A stretch of DNA of 64,000 nt. It comes from Mycolicibacterium gadium. Lineage in GTDB: Bacteria > Actinomycetota > Actinomycetes > Mycobacteriales > Mycobacteriaceae. Where the stretch lies: positions 2,790,001 to 2,854,000 of the forward strand of contig NZ_AP022608.1 of the NCBI RefSeq assembly GCF_010728925.1, read 5' to 3'. Made by a program: the position numbers and the translations under genes. The stretch's first letter is position 1. Each line of letters starts with the position of its first letter. Below are positions 44,736-54,659 of this stretch, in pieces. Below the pieces are notes generated by a model that did not search any database, was not told where the DNA came from, and saw only the letters and a program-made list of their open reading frames with translations.

Positions 44736-46682
44736 TCAGCCGCGCCGCCTGCGGAGCATCGCCATCGCGACACCGCCCCCGCCGATTGCCAATCCCGCAC
44801 ACGCGGCGATCCACCAGTACACGCTGGTGCCACTGTCTTCGGAAGCGACCGGTGGCGCCGCCGCATCGGTGTCGACGGTCACCGGCTCGCGGTCGGGAAG
44901 TGAGATGGCGGCGGTCCCGTTCAGTCCGGCCCACCGACGCGTATCGCCATCCAGCCAGTCGAGTAGCGAATCCAGTTGCTCCGGCGCGCCGTCCGACGTC
45001 GCGAACAGTACGGTCCGGTCGCCGTCGCGGCCGACTTGAAGAGATGCGAATGGTGTCGACGGATCAAGTTTCAGGGTCGCCGGGTCTCCCCCGCCGACGC
45101 GTTGAACTTCAAGTGTCCCATCCGTCGAACTGCTCACCGGCGGAAGGACTTTGTCGTTGTCCCAGCCGTCCGCGGAGATCAGGATCGCCGGTGACCGGCT
45201 GTCGATCGCGTTGTCCAATGACACCACCTCGCTGTCGAGGCGTGGCCCGCTGAGTCGCTGCAACCCTTCCATGATCGAGACGGCACGCGCGGTGTCCTCA
45301 AACGACTCCGGTTCGACGCCCACCTGAACCTTGGGCATCAGCGCTTGCGGGATCGACTGGAATCCGCCGGGTTCGGGGGGATCCGCGGGCGTGCTCTCGA
45401 TGGTGGTGTCGTCGTCGACCTTCAACGTCACGGGTTGGAAGTCACCGCACCGTCCGACATCGCCTGCGATGTCGACAGCGACCGAAAGCTTCGTGTCGCG
45501 CCGCAGTTCGGACTGCGGAATGCTGATCGAGCGGTCGATCGTACCGGTGGAGTCGGCCGCCCATTGATCGATCGGTTCACCGTCGATTGACACCAGCACC
45601 TGCCCACCCACCGTGGACGGCAGTGGTGTGTACGACCCCTTCAACTGCACGCGCAGGTCATGTACGGCCTGCCCGAAACGGGTCTGGTCGAGGCCGACCA
45701 CTACCTGCGGTTTGAATGCCGTCGCGCTCACCCCGGACTGGCCGAGGTCCCTCATCGCTTTGGGGCCGGCAGGCAGCTCATGTGCCGAGTTGAGCGGTCC
45801 GGTAACCACTTTCGCCGACAGCGCCAGCTCGGAGAGGTCACTGCTCAGCAGCCGGACCTGGTTCGCCAGATCCGCCGCCTTCCCGGTGATCTGCAGAGCG
45901 GGCACACCTCCGTCCCCGGTCTGCATGGAAACAGCCGGGTCCGATCCCTCGCCAATGACGACGTTGCGTTCCAGCGGATCCGACGGCGGCACCGCCTCGT
46001 CGTCGCCCAGCGGCGCTACGTCGATTTCGGTGTTCTGTGTGCCGTATCGATCGACCACGGCCGTCGTCATCTGAACAGCCGCATCGGATTCCGCGGCCGT
46101 CGGCTGCTGCGGGACGAAGATCGTCATCTTTTCCAGCACGGTCGGCAGGAAGTCCGCGACCATGGTCGGCGCCGTCTCCTTGCCGGTGTAGTCGATCGCC
46201 GCATCGGAAAGCTGCAGCGGAATCGACGAGTCATAAAGGCAGTCGCCCTCTTCGGGCAGCATCCGGCTGCGCACGGTGAACGTCACGGTGTCATCGACGA
46301 CGCGTGCTCCCGTCAACGGAATCGACAGCGGCGTGTTTTCCGCGGCCAACAGTTCGATGCGTGAGAGCGTGCGGCGATCCTGGGTGACGATCAGGGTCCC
46401 ACCCCGAACGTACGGCGGCAACTCGACGTCTGCGGTCAACGCTCCGGGCGTCAGGCCTTTCGGCACCGGCACGGTGATGGTCTGTGTTCCCTGCAGGCCG
46501 TACAGCGCGATGTCGGTATCAGCGCCCAGCGTCGTCAAGCTCAACGTCGGCGCATCTGCCACCTGTCCGGCATCGCCGGGTGCGGCGTGTGCGACGGGTG
46601 TGCCCATATTGATCGCTTGGAAAGCGACGGCGGTCACACCGATGGCTATGGCGCGCTTGAAGAATTCAGTTCCGAGCCTCAT
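44736..46682 (-). CDS. BcsB-like periplasmic protein with C-terminal membrane anchor (copy 2)
   Basis: The 648-residue protein has a signal peptide (cleavage near AHAAPGD). Its exported region is built like copy 1: TITVPVPKGLTPGALTADV, a later VVVGLDQTRFGQAVHDLRVQLKGSYTPLP, and similar strand order. One membrane helix near the end (SVYWWIAACAGLAIGGGGVAM) and a basic tail complete it. It is clearly paralogous to 38006-40042 but well diverged. ATG at 46682; the open frame upstream lies in the terminator region of the S10 operon. It faces the FAD enzyme gene. Together with copy 1 it brackets the priming-enzyme module. Confidence 0.7.
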   Translation of the reverse strand: MRLGTEFFKRAIAIGVTAVAFQAINMGTPVAHAAPGDAGQVADAPTLSLTTLGADTDIALYGLQGTQTITVPVPKGLTPGALTADVELPPYVRGGTLIVTQDRRTLSRIELLAAENTPLSIPLTGARVVDDTVTFTVRSRMLPEEGDCLYDSSIPLQLSDAAIDYTGKETAPTMVADFLPTVLEKMTIFVPQQPTAAESDAAVQMTTAVVDRYGTQNTEIDVAPLGDDEAVPPSDPLERNVVIGEGSDPAVSMQTGDGGVPALQITGKAADLANQVRLLSSDLSELALSAKVVTGPLNSAHELPAGPKAMRDLGQSGVSATAFKPQVVVGLDQTRFGQAVHDLRVQLKGSYTPLPSTVGGQVLVSIDGEPIDQWAADSTGTIDRSISIPQSELRRDTKLSVAVDIAGDVGRCGDFQPVTLKVDDDTTIESTPADPPEPGGFQSIPQALMPKVQVGVEPESFEDTARAVSIMEGLQRLSGPRLDSEVVSLDNAIDSRSPAILISADGWDNDKVLPPVSSSTDGTLEVQRVGGGDPATLKLDPSTPFASLQVGRDGDRTVLFATSDGAPEQLDSLLDWLDGDTRRWAGLNGTAAISLPDREPVTVDTDAAAPPVASEDSGTSVYWWIAACAGLAIGGGGVAMAMLRRRRG

Positions 46683-46762
46683 CCGGGGGCAGTCTAGCCA
46701 AACCGCCGCACTCTTCAAACGCACCGCTGTTGAGCTTGGAGTTCGCTCAGGTCCGGATACCA

Positions 46763-46798
46763 AAAGGCCCCCGGCACCACAGGGGCGCGGGGACCTTT
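46763..46798 (-). terminator. Terminator of the S10 ribosomal operon
   Basis: Ten bases after the rpsQ stop, GGGGACCTTT (46789-46798) pairs with AAAGGCCCCC (46763-46772) at 9 of 10 positions. On the minus strand the stem ends in CCTTTTGG, a short U-run. It separates rpsQ from the bcsB-like gene. Confidence 0.7.
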
Positions 46799-46807
46799 CG
46801 CGTTGGG

Positions 46808-47122
46808 CTACTTCGCCTTCTCGAGGACCTCGACGAGCCGCCAGCGCTTGGTCGCCGACAGCGGGCGCGTCTCCATCAGCGAAACGCGGTCGCCGATGCC
46901 GGCGTCGCCGTTCTCGTCGTGTGCCTTGACCTTGGTGGTGGTCCGGATGATCTTGCCGTAGAGCGGATGGCTCTTGCGAGATTCCAGTTCGACCACGATG
47001 GTCTTCTGCATCTTGTCGCTCACGACGTAGCCGATGACCGTCTTGCGGCGGCCGCGATTCTCCTCGGCACGAGGAGTGTGCTTGGGACCCTTGCCCTTTG
47101 CCTGATCTTTAGTCTCAGCCAT
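46808..47122 (-). CDS. rpsQ: 30S ribosomal protein S17
   Basis: The 104-residue protein has the S17 OB-fold core ([50 protein letters not shown]). A 25-residue charged N-terminal extension precedes it, as in mycobacteria. The start overlaps the rpmC stop by one base. Last gene of the S10 operon in this genome; rplN and the spc genes are about 26 kb away. Confidence 0.95.
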   Translation of the reverse strand: MAETKDQAKGKGPKHTPRAEENRGRRKTVIGYVVSDKMQKTIVVELESRKSHPLYGKIIRTTTKVKAHDENGDAGIGDRVSLMETRPLSATKRWRLVEVLEKAK

Positions 47123-47355
47123 TACGCTTCCTCACCTACAGGCCCGGATGCCAGGCCCAACTCACGTTCACGCAGCACGGTGTACACGCGCGCGATTTCC
47201 TGGCGCACCGTGCGAAGGCGACGGTTGTTGGCCAGCTGTCCGGTCGCCATCTGGAAGCGCAGGTTGAACAGCTCTTCCTTTGACTCGCGCAGCTTTTCCT
47301 TCAACTCATCGTCGGTCAGTTCGCGAAGTTCGCCCGGCGTCACTCCCACAGCCAT
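47122..47355 (-). CDS. rpmC: 50S ribosomal protein L29
   Basis: The 77-residue helical-hairpin protein contains [20 protein letters not shown] and [19 protein letters not shown]. The ATG at 47355 is chosen because it overlaps the rplP stop by one base and gives the family length. L29 lies at the peptide exit tunnel and binds SRP and trigger factor. Confidence 0.95.
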   Translation of the reverse strand: MAVGVTPGELRELTDDELKEKLRESKEELFNLRFQMATGQLANNRRLRTVRQEIARVYTVLRERELGLASGPVGEEA

Positions 47356-47771
47356 CAGAAGTGCTCCTCTCGGGTAACGATGCGTGCCTTGATCGGCAGC
47401 TTGTGGATCGCGCGGGTCAGCGCCTCGCGCGCGGTCTTCTCGTCCGGGTAGCTCAGCTCGAAGAGCACGCGACCCGGCTTGACGTTGGCCACCCACCACT
47501 CCGGCGAACCCTTACCCGAACCCATGCGGGTTTCGGCGGGCTTCTTGGTCAGTGGACGGTCGGGGAAGATGTTGATCCACACCTTGCCGCCACGCTTGAT
47601 GTGCCGGTTGATGGCGATACGAGCGGACTCGATCTGCCGGTTGGTGATGTATGCGTGTTCCAGCGCCTGGATGCCGTAGTCACCGAAGCTCACCGAGGTG
47701 CCGCCGCTGGCGATGCCGCGCTGCCTGGGGTGATGTTGCTTGCGGTGCTTGACTTTACGGGGAATCAACAT
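47355..47771 (-). CDS. rplP: 50S ribosomal protein L16
   Basis: The 138-residue protein starts [19 protein letters not shown] and has the conserved [21 protein letters not shown] and [10 protein letters not shown] end. It helps form the A-site/peptidyl-transferase region. Three bases... the rpsC stop lies 2 bases upstream. Confidence 0.96.
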   Translation of the reverse strand: MLIPRKVKHRKQHHPRQRGIASGGTSVSFGDYGIQALEHAYITNRQIESARIAINRHIKRGGKVWINIFPDRPLTKKPAETRMGSGKGSPEWWVANVKPGRVLFELSYPDEKTAREALTRAIHKLPIKARIVTREEHF

Positions 47772-47773
47772 GA

Positions 47774-49322
<1,549 letters not shown>

Positions 49323-49323
<1 letters not shown>

Positions 49324-49604
49324 TACCGGCGCTTAGCCTTCCGGTCGTCCTTGATGTGACCCTTGAATGTGCGGGTCGGTGCGAACTCGCCGAGCTTGTG
49401 CCCGACCATCGCCTCGGTGACGAACACCGGGACGTGCTTGCGGCCGTCGTGCACCGCGAAGGTGTGCCCGATGAAGTCGGGGATGATCGTCGATCGACGC
49501 GACCAGGTCTTGATGACCTGCTTGGTGTTCTTCTCGTTCTGTACGTCGACCTTCTTGAGCAGATGGCCGTCGACGAACGGGCCCTTCTTGAGGCTGCGTG
49601 GCAT
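49323..49604 (-). CDS. rpsS: 30S ribosomal protein S19
   Basis: The 93-residue protein begins [19 protein letters not shown] and has [20 protein letters not shown] and the [12 protein letters not shown] motif. It contacts 16S rRNA in the 30S head. Overlaps the rplV start by one base; follows rplB by 9 bases. Confidence 0.96.
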
Positions 49605-49613
49605 CGTTTACTC

Positions 49614-50453
49614 CTACCGGTGCTTCTTGCCGGTGCGTCGGCGACGAACGATCAGCTTGTCGCTCGGCTTGTGGGACTTGCGGGTACGGCCTTCGGGCTT
49701 ACCCCACGGGCTGACCGGGTGACGGCCGCCGGAGGTCTTACCCTCACCGCCGCCGTGCGGGTGGTCGACCGGGTTCATCACGACACCACGGACGGTCGGG
49801 CGCTTGCCCTTCCACCGCATACGGCCGGCCTTACCCCAGTTGATGTTCGCCTGCTCGGCATTGCCGACCTCGCCGACGGTCGCGCGGCAGCGCACGTCGA
49901 CGCGACGAATCTCACCGGATGGCATACGCAGCGAGGCGTAGGTGCCTTCCTTACCCAGCAGCTGGATGCTCGCACCGGCCGAGCGCGCCAACTTGGCTCC
50001 GCCACCGGGCCGCAGCTCCACCGCGTGGATGAGCGTGCCCGCCGGGATGTTGCGCAGCGGCAGATTGTTGCCCGGCTTGATGTCGGCGTTGGCGCCGGAC
50101 TCCACGACGTCGCCCTGCGAGAGTCCCTGCGGCGCAATGATGTAGCGCTTCTCGCCGTCCAGGAAATGAAGCAGTGCGATGTTGGCGGTGCGATTCGGGT
50201 CGTACTCGATGTGTGCGACCTTGGCGTTGACACCGTCCTTGTCGTTGCGACGGAAGTCGATCACGCGGTAGGCGCGCTTGTGCCCGCCGCCCTTGTGACG
50301 CGTGGTGATCCGACCGTGTGCGTTGCGGCCGCCCTTGCCGTGCAACGGGCGCACCAGCGACTTCTCCGGATGGTCGCGAGTGATCTCGGCGAAATCGGAG
50401 ACGCTGGCACCGCGACGACCCGGGGTCGTCGGCTTGTACTTGCGAATTCCCAT
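49614..50453 (-). CDS. rplB: 50S ribosomal protein L2
   Basis: The 279-residue protein begins [18 protein letters not shown] and ends with the conserved [20 protein letters not shown] segment that includes the His near the peptidyl-transferase centre. Length and operon place are normal. A 30-base gap separates it from rplW. Confidence 0.97.
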   Translation of the reverse strand: MGIRKYKPTTPGRRGASVSDFAEITRDHPEKSLVRPLHGKGGRNAHGRITTRHKGGGHKRAYRVIDFRRNDKDGVNAKVAHIEYDPNRTANIALLHFLDGEKRYIIAPQGLSQGDVVESGANADIKPGNNLPLRNIPAGTLIHAVELRPGGGAKLARSAGASIQLLGKEGTYASLRMPSGEIRRVDVRCRATVGEVGNAEQANINWGKAGRMRWKGKRPTVRGVVMNPVDHPHGGGEGKTSGGRHPVSPWGKPEGRTRKSHKPSDKLIVRRRRTGKKHR

Positions 50454-50483
50454 GTTTCTAAAAGTCTCTCTGCTATCCGCCGG

Positions 50484-50786
50484 CTAGGCCGGTGCTCCGA
50501 ACAGGTCGATCGGCTTGCTTCCAGCGGCCAGCGTGACGATGGCGCGCTTGGTGTCCTTGCGCTTGCCGTAACCGGCGCGGGTGCGCTTGCGCTTGCCCTG
50601 CCGGTTGAGGGTGTTGACCGAGTCGACCTTGACTTTGAAGATCTTCTCGATCGCGATCTTGATCTGGGTCTTGTTCGAGTCGGGGTGCACGACGAACGTG
50701 TACACGTTCTCTTCGATGAGCCCGTAAGACTTCTCCGAGATCACCGGAGCCAAGATGATGTCGCGGGGATCGGTGACGGTAGCCAT
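50484..50786 (-). CDS. rplW: 50S ribosomal protein L23
   Basis: The 100-residue protein has [40 protein letters not shown] and the loop with [18 protein letters not shown]. It sits at the tunnel exit and docks trigger factor and SRP. Overlaps the rplD stop by one base. Confidence 0.96.
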   Translation of the reverse strand: MATVTDPRDIILAPVISEKSYGLIEENVYTFVVHPDSNKTQIKIAIEKIFKVKVDSVNTLNRQGKRKRTRAGYGKRKDTKRAIVTLAAGSKPIDLFGAPA

Positions 50787-51463
50787 CAGGCCGACACCTC
50801 CTCGTCCTTGTTCGTGTGAGCGGCGATGTAGGCGTCCAGCGCCTCCACGCTGAACACCACGTCGTCTGCCTTCAGCACGTCGTAGGTGTTCAACTGATCC
50901 GGCGAAAGCACGTGCACGCCGGGCAGATTGCGAACGCTCTTGGCGCCGGTCTCATCGGTACGGCCGATCACGATCAGCACCTTGCTGTTCTGGGCCGTGT
51001 TCTCGGTGAGAAGCGTCGCCAGGAACGTCTTGGCCGCCTTCGTCGACGGAGCCTGCCCCTCGACGAGCTCGGTCACCGCATGGATGCGGCCGTTGCGTGC
51101 CCGGTCCGAGAGCGCCCCGCGCAGCGCGGCGGCGATCATCTTCTTCGGGGTCCGCTGGCTGTAGTCGCGCGGCTGCGGTCCATGTACGACACCGCCGCCG
51201 GTGAACTGCGGGGCGCGCGTCGAACCCTGGCGTGCGCGACCGGTGCCTTTCTGCCGGTACGGCTTCTTGCCACCACCGCGCACCTCGCCACGAGTCTTGG
51301 TCGAGTGCGTGCCCTGACGCTTGGCCGCCAGCTGCGCCTCGACGACCTGATGCATCAGCGCGATGTTGGCCTCGGCGTCGAACAGTGCGGCGGGCAGCTC
51401 GACAGAGCCGTCCTTCTTACCTGCCGGGGTGTGGACGTCGATCTTCAAAGTCTTCTCGGCCAT
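50786..51463 (-). CDS. rplD: 50S ribosomal protein L4
   Basis: The 225-residue protein has the long RNA-binding loop ([31 protein letters not shown]) and the C-terminal Rossmann-like part. In E. coli L4 represses the S10 operon through the mRNA leader; no such leader structure could be shown here. Overlaps rplC by one base. Confidence 0.96.
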   Translation of the reverse strand: MAEKTLKIDVHTPAGKKDGSVELPAALFDAEANIALMHQVVEAQLAAKRQGTHSTKTRGEVRGGGKKPYRQKGTGRARQGSTRAPQFTGGGVVHGPQPRDYSQRTPKKMIAAALRGALSDRARNGRIHAVTELVEGQAPSTKAAKTFLATLLTENTAQNSKVLIVIGRTDETGAKSVRNLPGVHVLSPDQLNTYDVLKADDVVFSVEALDAYIAAHTNKDEEVSA

Positions 51464-52116
51464 TACTTGTCGCCTCGCTTGATTGCACTGCGCACCATCA
51501 CGAGTCCGCCGTTGCGGCCGGGGATAGCGCCCTTGATCAGCAGCACGCCGTTTTCGGCATCGACCTTGTGCACCAACAGGTTCTGCGTCGTCACGCGGTC
51601 GCTACCCATGCGGCCCGACATGCGGGTGCCCTTGAAAACGCGGCCCGGAGTGGCACATCCGCCGATGGAGCCGGGGCGGCGGTGCACTGCCTGGGCGCCG
51701 TGGCTGGCGCCCTGGCCCTTGAAACCGTGACGCTTCATGGTGCCGGCGAAGCCCTTACCCTTCGAGGTCCCCGTCACGTCGACATACGCTCCGTCGGCGA
51801 AGATCTCGGCGGTCAGTTCCTGACCGAGCTCGTACTCGGCGGCAGCGGCCTCGTCGTCGAGCCGGAATTCAGCGATGTGGCGGCGCGGATTCACACCCGC
51901 AGCCGAGTACTGCCCTGTCACAGGCTTGTTCACCTTGCGCGGGCTGATCTCGCCGTATGCGAGCTGCACCGCGCTGTAGCCGTCGCGCTCCGGAGTGCGG
52001 ATCATCGTCACGACGTTGGGGCCGGCCTTGACGACCGTCACCGGCACGACCCGGTTGTTCTCGTCGAACACCTGCGTCATGCCCAGCTTGGTGCCCAGAA
52101 TGCTCTTTCTAGCCAT
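51463..52116 (-). CDS. rplC: 50S ribosomal protein L3
   Basis: The 217-residue protein begins with [20 protein letters not shown] and has the conserved [22 protein letters not shown] segment and [19 protein letters not shown]. It lies near the peptidyl-transferase centre. 14 bases follow the rpsJ stop. Confidence 0.97.
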   Translation of the reverse strand: MARKSILGTKLGMTQVFDENNRVVPVTVVKAGPNVVTMIRTPERDGYSAVQLAYGEISPRKVNKPVTGQYSAAGVNPRRHIAEFRLDDEAAAAEYELGQELTAEIFADGAYVDVTGTSKGKGFAGTMKRHGFKGQGASHGAQAVHRRPGSIGGCATPGRVFKGTRMSGRMGSDRVTTQNLLVHKVDAENGVLLIKGAIPGRNGGLVMVRSAIKRGDK

Positions 52117-52130
52117 TTCTCTTGGGTCTC

Positions 52131-52436
52131 CTACTGGATGTTGACGTCGACGCTGGCCGGCAGATCGATGCGCATGAGGGCGTCAACGGTCTTCGGCGTT
52201 GGGTCGAGGATGTCGATCAGCCGCTTGTGGGTGCGCATCTCGAAGTGCTCCCGCGAGTCCTTGTACTTATGCGGGGACCGGATGACGCAATACACGTTCT
52301 TCTCGGTCGGCAGCGGCACCGGGCCGACCACACTGGCGCCCGTACGTGTGACCGTCTCAACGATCTTGCGCGCCGAGGCGTCAATTGCCTCGTGGTCGTA
52401 GGCCTTGAGCCTGATGCGGATCTTCTGTCCCGCCAC
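52131..52436 (-). CDS. rpsJ: 30S ribosomal protein S10 (NusE)
   Basis: The 101-residue protein begins [19 protein letters not shown] and has the [29 protein letters not shown] core with the conserved C-terminal [19 protein letters not shown]. It also acts in transcription antitermination with NusB. GTG start at 52436 with AGGAGAAGC just upstream. First gene of the S10 operon. Confidence 0.97.
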
Positions 52437-52693
52437 GCTTCTCCTACCTCACTACTAACGGGCCCATGCTCGGGCCTGGGTCTGCTGCCACACGCCGAGG
52501 AATCCCGGTCGCGCGGCTATGCCGCCGCTGTTTACCTGTCTGTGGTCCACCGACCCCCGCGCTCGGGTGTGTCGCCCTAGCGCACGCTCGCCCGCGTCGG
52601 AAATCCGTCGCGATCGAGGTTGGGACCGGACGCGCCCCTGGGGGCGCAGGTCGTATGCCCTGTGCCAGGCAGTCCCGAAAAAGGTCCGTCCCG

Positions 52694-52740
52694 GCTCAAG
52701 GCAACCCGAACAGTATGCCCCAGATCTGGGCCTGCTCCAA
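52694..52740 (-). promoter_or_regulatory. Predicted promoter and 5'-leader element of the S10 operon
   Basis: On the minus strand TACTGT (52710-52715) is a fair -10, with TTGGAG (52735-52740) 19 bases before it, a long spacing. Two bases after the -10 comes GGGTTGCCTTGAGC (52694-52707), which differs by one base from the element at the same place before rplN. Confidence 0.5.
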
Positions 52741-52789
52741 ATCCCTGGCCATGGGAAACCCGCTGGCGCGGCTGGTCCACCGGGGAAGA

Positions 52790-52811
52790 TATCTTACTCC
52801 GAAGTAAGATA
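52790..52811. promoter_or_regulatory. Perfect palindrome upstream of the S10 operon promoter
   Basis: TATCTTACT and its exact complement AGTAAGATA are separated by 4 bases (CCGA). The 9-4-9 form is typical of a dimeric repressor site. It lies about 50 bases upstream of the predicted -35 of rpsJ and 150 bases from the 3' end of the esterase gene. No regulator can be assigned. Confidence 0.5.
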
Positions 52812-52963
52812 GCCCGGTATGGCAGACCCTTGCCTGTCATCGTGACTTGCGCCGGCCGCATCGAAATCAACGATGTGCAGGGAAAGTGCGAGTAAAGATC
52901 TGCGTTTCGTCGATTTCGATGCCCGGCGCCGCGGCATGCGCCCTGGGCAGTGCTCCCTGTGCC

Positions 52964-54562
52964 TCAACCCTTGAGCCCCGCCCAAAACGGGCACTTGTGC
53001 ACCTGGCCGAAATCGCTGATGAGGCGATTGCCTCCGGGCTGCAGCGACATTCGCTCACCTACGGGTCCATCCAGCGCCGGCCACCCGGGCCCGGGCGAAC
53101 CCGTGGCTACGAATTCACTCCAGTAGCCGATCATCTCGTCGGACAACCGCTGTTGTTCGGGATTGAGCGCCGGCGCTCCGCCCACGTCGAAGAGGTACCG
53201 CAATTCCAGCGAATGCCCGGCGCCGACGGGGAACGGCGCCGCCCGCAACGGCTCCGGTGCCGGCGCACCAGGGTCGTCGAATTCGGAGAAGTACACCGGC
53301 TCTTCTGATGACAACGAGTCCGCGAGACGGTCCGCGACACAGGCGAAGGTGCCGTCGGTCACTGCGGCCGAATATGCCAGCGGCACACTGCCGCCGAACG
53401 CCTCCGGCGGATACTGCTGCGCGACGACCCCGGCATTGGCATCGCCGTATGCCTCCGAAAGCAGCCCGAGATAATCGATCACGCCGAACGCGCGCCCGCG
53501 GATGTACTGCAAGGCGGTGAACAGGGTGTACTCGTCGGCTGTCGTCCCGATCATCACCGGCACCTCGGCCGCCCGCCCCTGCGCTGCACCGTTCATCGGA
53601 TCGACCGGCAGAACCTTGGTTCCCGTCACAGGCCCGCTCAAGCGTTCGCTGCCGATTCGTCCGTAGAGCACTGGCCGCTGCAGCCGCTCGGGCGGTAGCG
53701 CACGAAGACAGGCCGCCGCGGCGACCCTGTCGCCGCAACCCACCTCCGCGGCGTACTGCTCGCTGGTCCGCTCCGCGGCAGACAGGTCGTATTGCGCCTG
53801 ACACGGCCCACTTTGGATGATCGCGGCACTGAAAAGTCCTGCCGAGGCGGGTGCAACGAGGTGGTCGCACACCGACATCGCCCCGGCCGACTCCCCCGCT
53901 ATCGTCACCCTGTCCGGATCGCCTCCGAACCCGGCGATGTTGTCGCGCACCCAGCGCAGCGCGGCCTGCTGGTCGGCCAGGCCGTAGTTGCCGACATCGC
54001 CGGCCGGGCCGAGTGCCGGGTGCGCGAGGAAGCCGAGAGTGCCCAACCGGTAGTTGATCGTGACGACGACGACGTCACCGCGGCTCGCCAGCCGGCGGGA
54101 GTCGTAGACGTCGCCGCTGCCATTGACGAAGCTGCCGCCGTGAATCCACACCATCACCGGCCGCTTCTCCCCTGACGGCGGTGGCGTCCACACATTGAGA
54201 GTCAGGCAGTCTTCGCTGGTTTCGCGTTGGTCGACGTCATTGCTGACGTCCTGAATGCATCGCGGGCCGGGTCGGGTGGCATCAAGGAACCCGGTCCACC
54301 GGGCCGCCGGCGCGGGCGGTTGCCACCGCAATGCCCCGACCGGTGGTGCGGCATAAGGAATTCCGGCGAAAAGGCGGTGGTCCTCGGAAACCAGTCCGCG
54401 CAACGCACCTGACTGCGTCTGCACCACTCCCGGATCGTCCGGTACGTCGATCGTGGCCGACTGGCCGCGTGAGCACCCCGCGAGCGCCGCCACGACCATC
54501 AGCACCGCCGCGATGACGAGGCCTCGACGGCGGAGCGTTGCAACAGACATCGGTCCCGACAC
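52964..54562 (-). CDS. Type B carboxylesterase, probable lipoprotein
   Basis: The 532-residue protein has a lipoprotein signal (VVAALAGCSRG). It then shows the carboxylesterase B fold: oxyanion hole VMVWIHGGSFVNGSG, nucleophile GESAGAMS, and a later IGTTADEYTLF (acidic member) and GAGHSLELRYLFD (His). EDCLTLNVWTP is the family's second signature. It hydrolyses esters outside the membrane; substrate unknown. ATG at 54562 or 54550 (MSVATLRRR). Divergent from the P450 across 97 bases that contain a palindrome. Confidence 0.85.
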   Translation of the reverse strand: MSGPMSVATLRRRGLVIAAVLMVVAALAGCSRGQSATIDVPDDPGVVQTQSGALRGLVSEDHRLFAGIPYAAPPVGALRWQPPAPAARWTGFLDATRPGPRCIQDVSNDVDQRETSEDCLTLNVWTPPPSGEKRPVMVWIHGGSFVNGSGDVYDSRRLASRGDVVVVTINYRLGTLGFLAHPALGPAGDVGNYGLADQQAALRWVRDNIAGFGGDPDRVTIAGESAGAMSVCDHLVAPASAGLFSAAIIQSGPCQAQYDLSAAERTSEQYAAEVGCGDRVAAAACLRALPPERLQRPVLYGRIGSERLSGPVTGTKVLPVDPMNGAAQGRAAEVPVMIGTTADEYTLFTALQYIRGRAFGVIDYLGLLSEAYGDANAGVVAQQYPPEAFGGSVPLAYSAAVTDGTFACVADRLADSLSSEEPVYFSEFDDPGAPAPEPLRAAPFPVGAGHSLELRYLFDVGGAPALNPEQQRLSDEMIGYWSEFVATGSPGPGWPALDGPVGERMSLQPGGNRLISDFGQVHKCPFWAGLKG

Positions 54563-54611
54563 TACTGAGGGACCCCTCTTCCCTTACGTGTCCTCGGTCA
54601 CATAGACTCCG

Positions 54612-54631
54612 AACTTGACACCCGTCAAGTT
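54612..54631. promoter_or_regulatory. Operator-like palindrome before the P450 gene
   Basis: AACTTGAC-ACCC-GTCAAGTT is a perfect 8-4-8 inverted repeat in the 97-base divergent gap, 29 bases before the P450 ATG. It contains TTGACA, a possible -35. The nearby TetR-type gene is a candidate regulator, but its own promoter carries different palindromes. Confidence 0.55.
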
Positions 54632-54659
54632 GTGTCAGCCCCGGAAATGAGGAGCCCGT

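Larger units (their letters stand above)
52437..52963. other. Long non-coding region upstream of rpsJ
   Basis: This 527-base stretch holds no convincing gene. It contains the predicted rpsJ promoter with the shared GGGTTGCCTTGAGC element (52694-52740), a leader of about 260 bases with a GCGCCCC/GGGGCGC hairpin near 52640-52655, and a perfect palindrome at 52790-52811. The end adjoining 52964 is the 3' side of the carboxylesterase gene. Confidence 0.6.

Noticed and set aside
49356..50819. 487-codon plus-strand frame opposite rpsS-rplB-rplW
   Set aside because: Antisense to three highly conserved ribosomal protein genes; a shadow frame.
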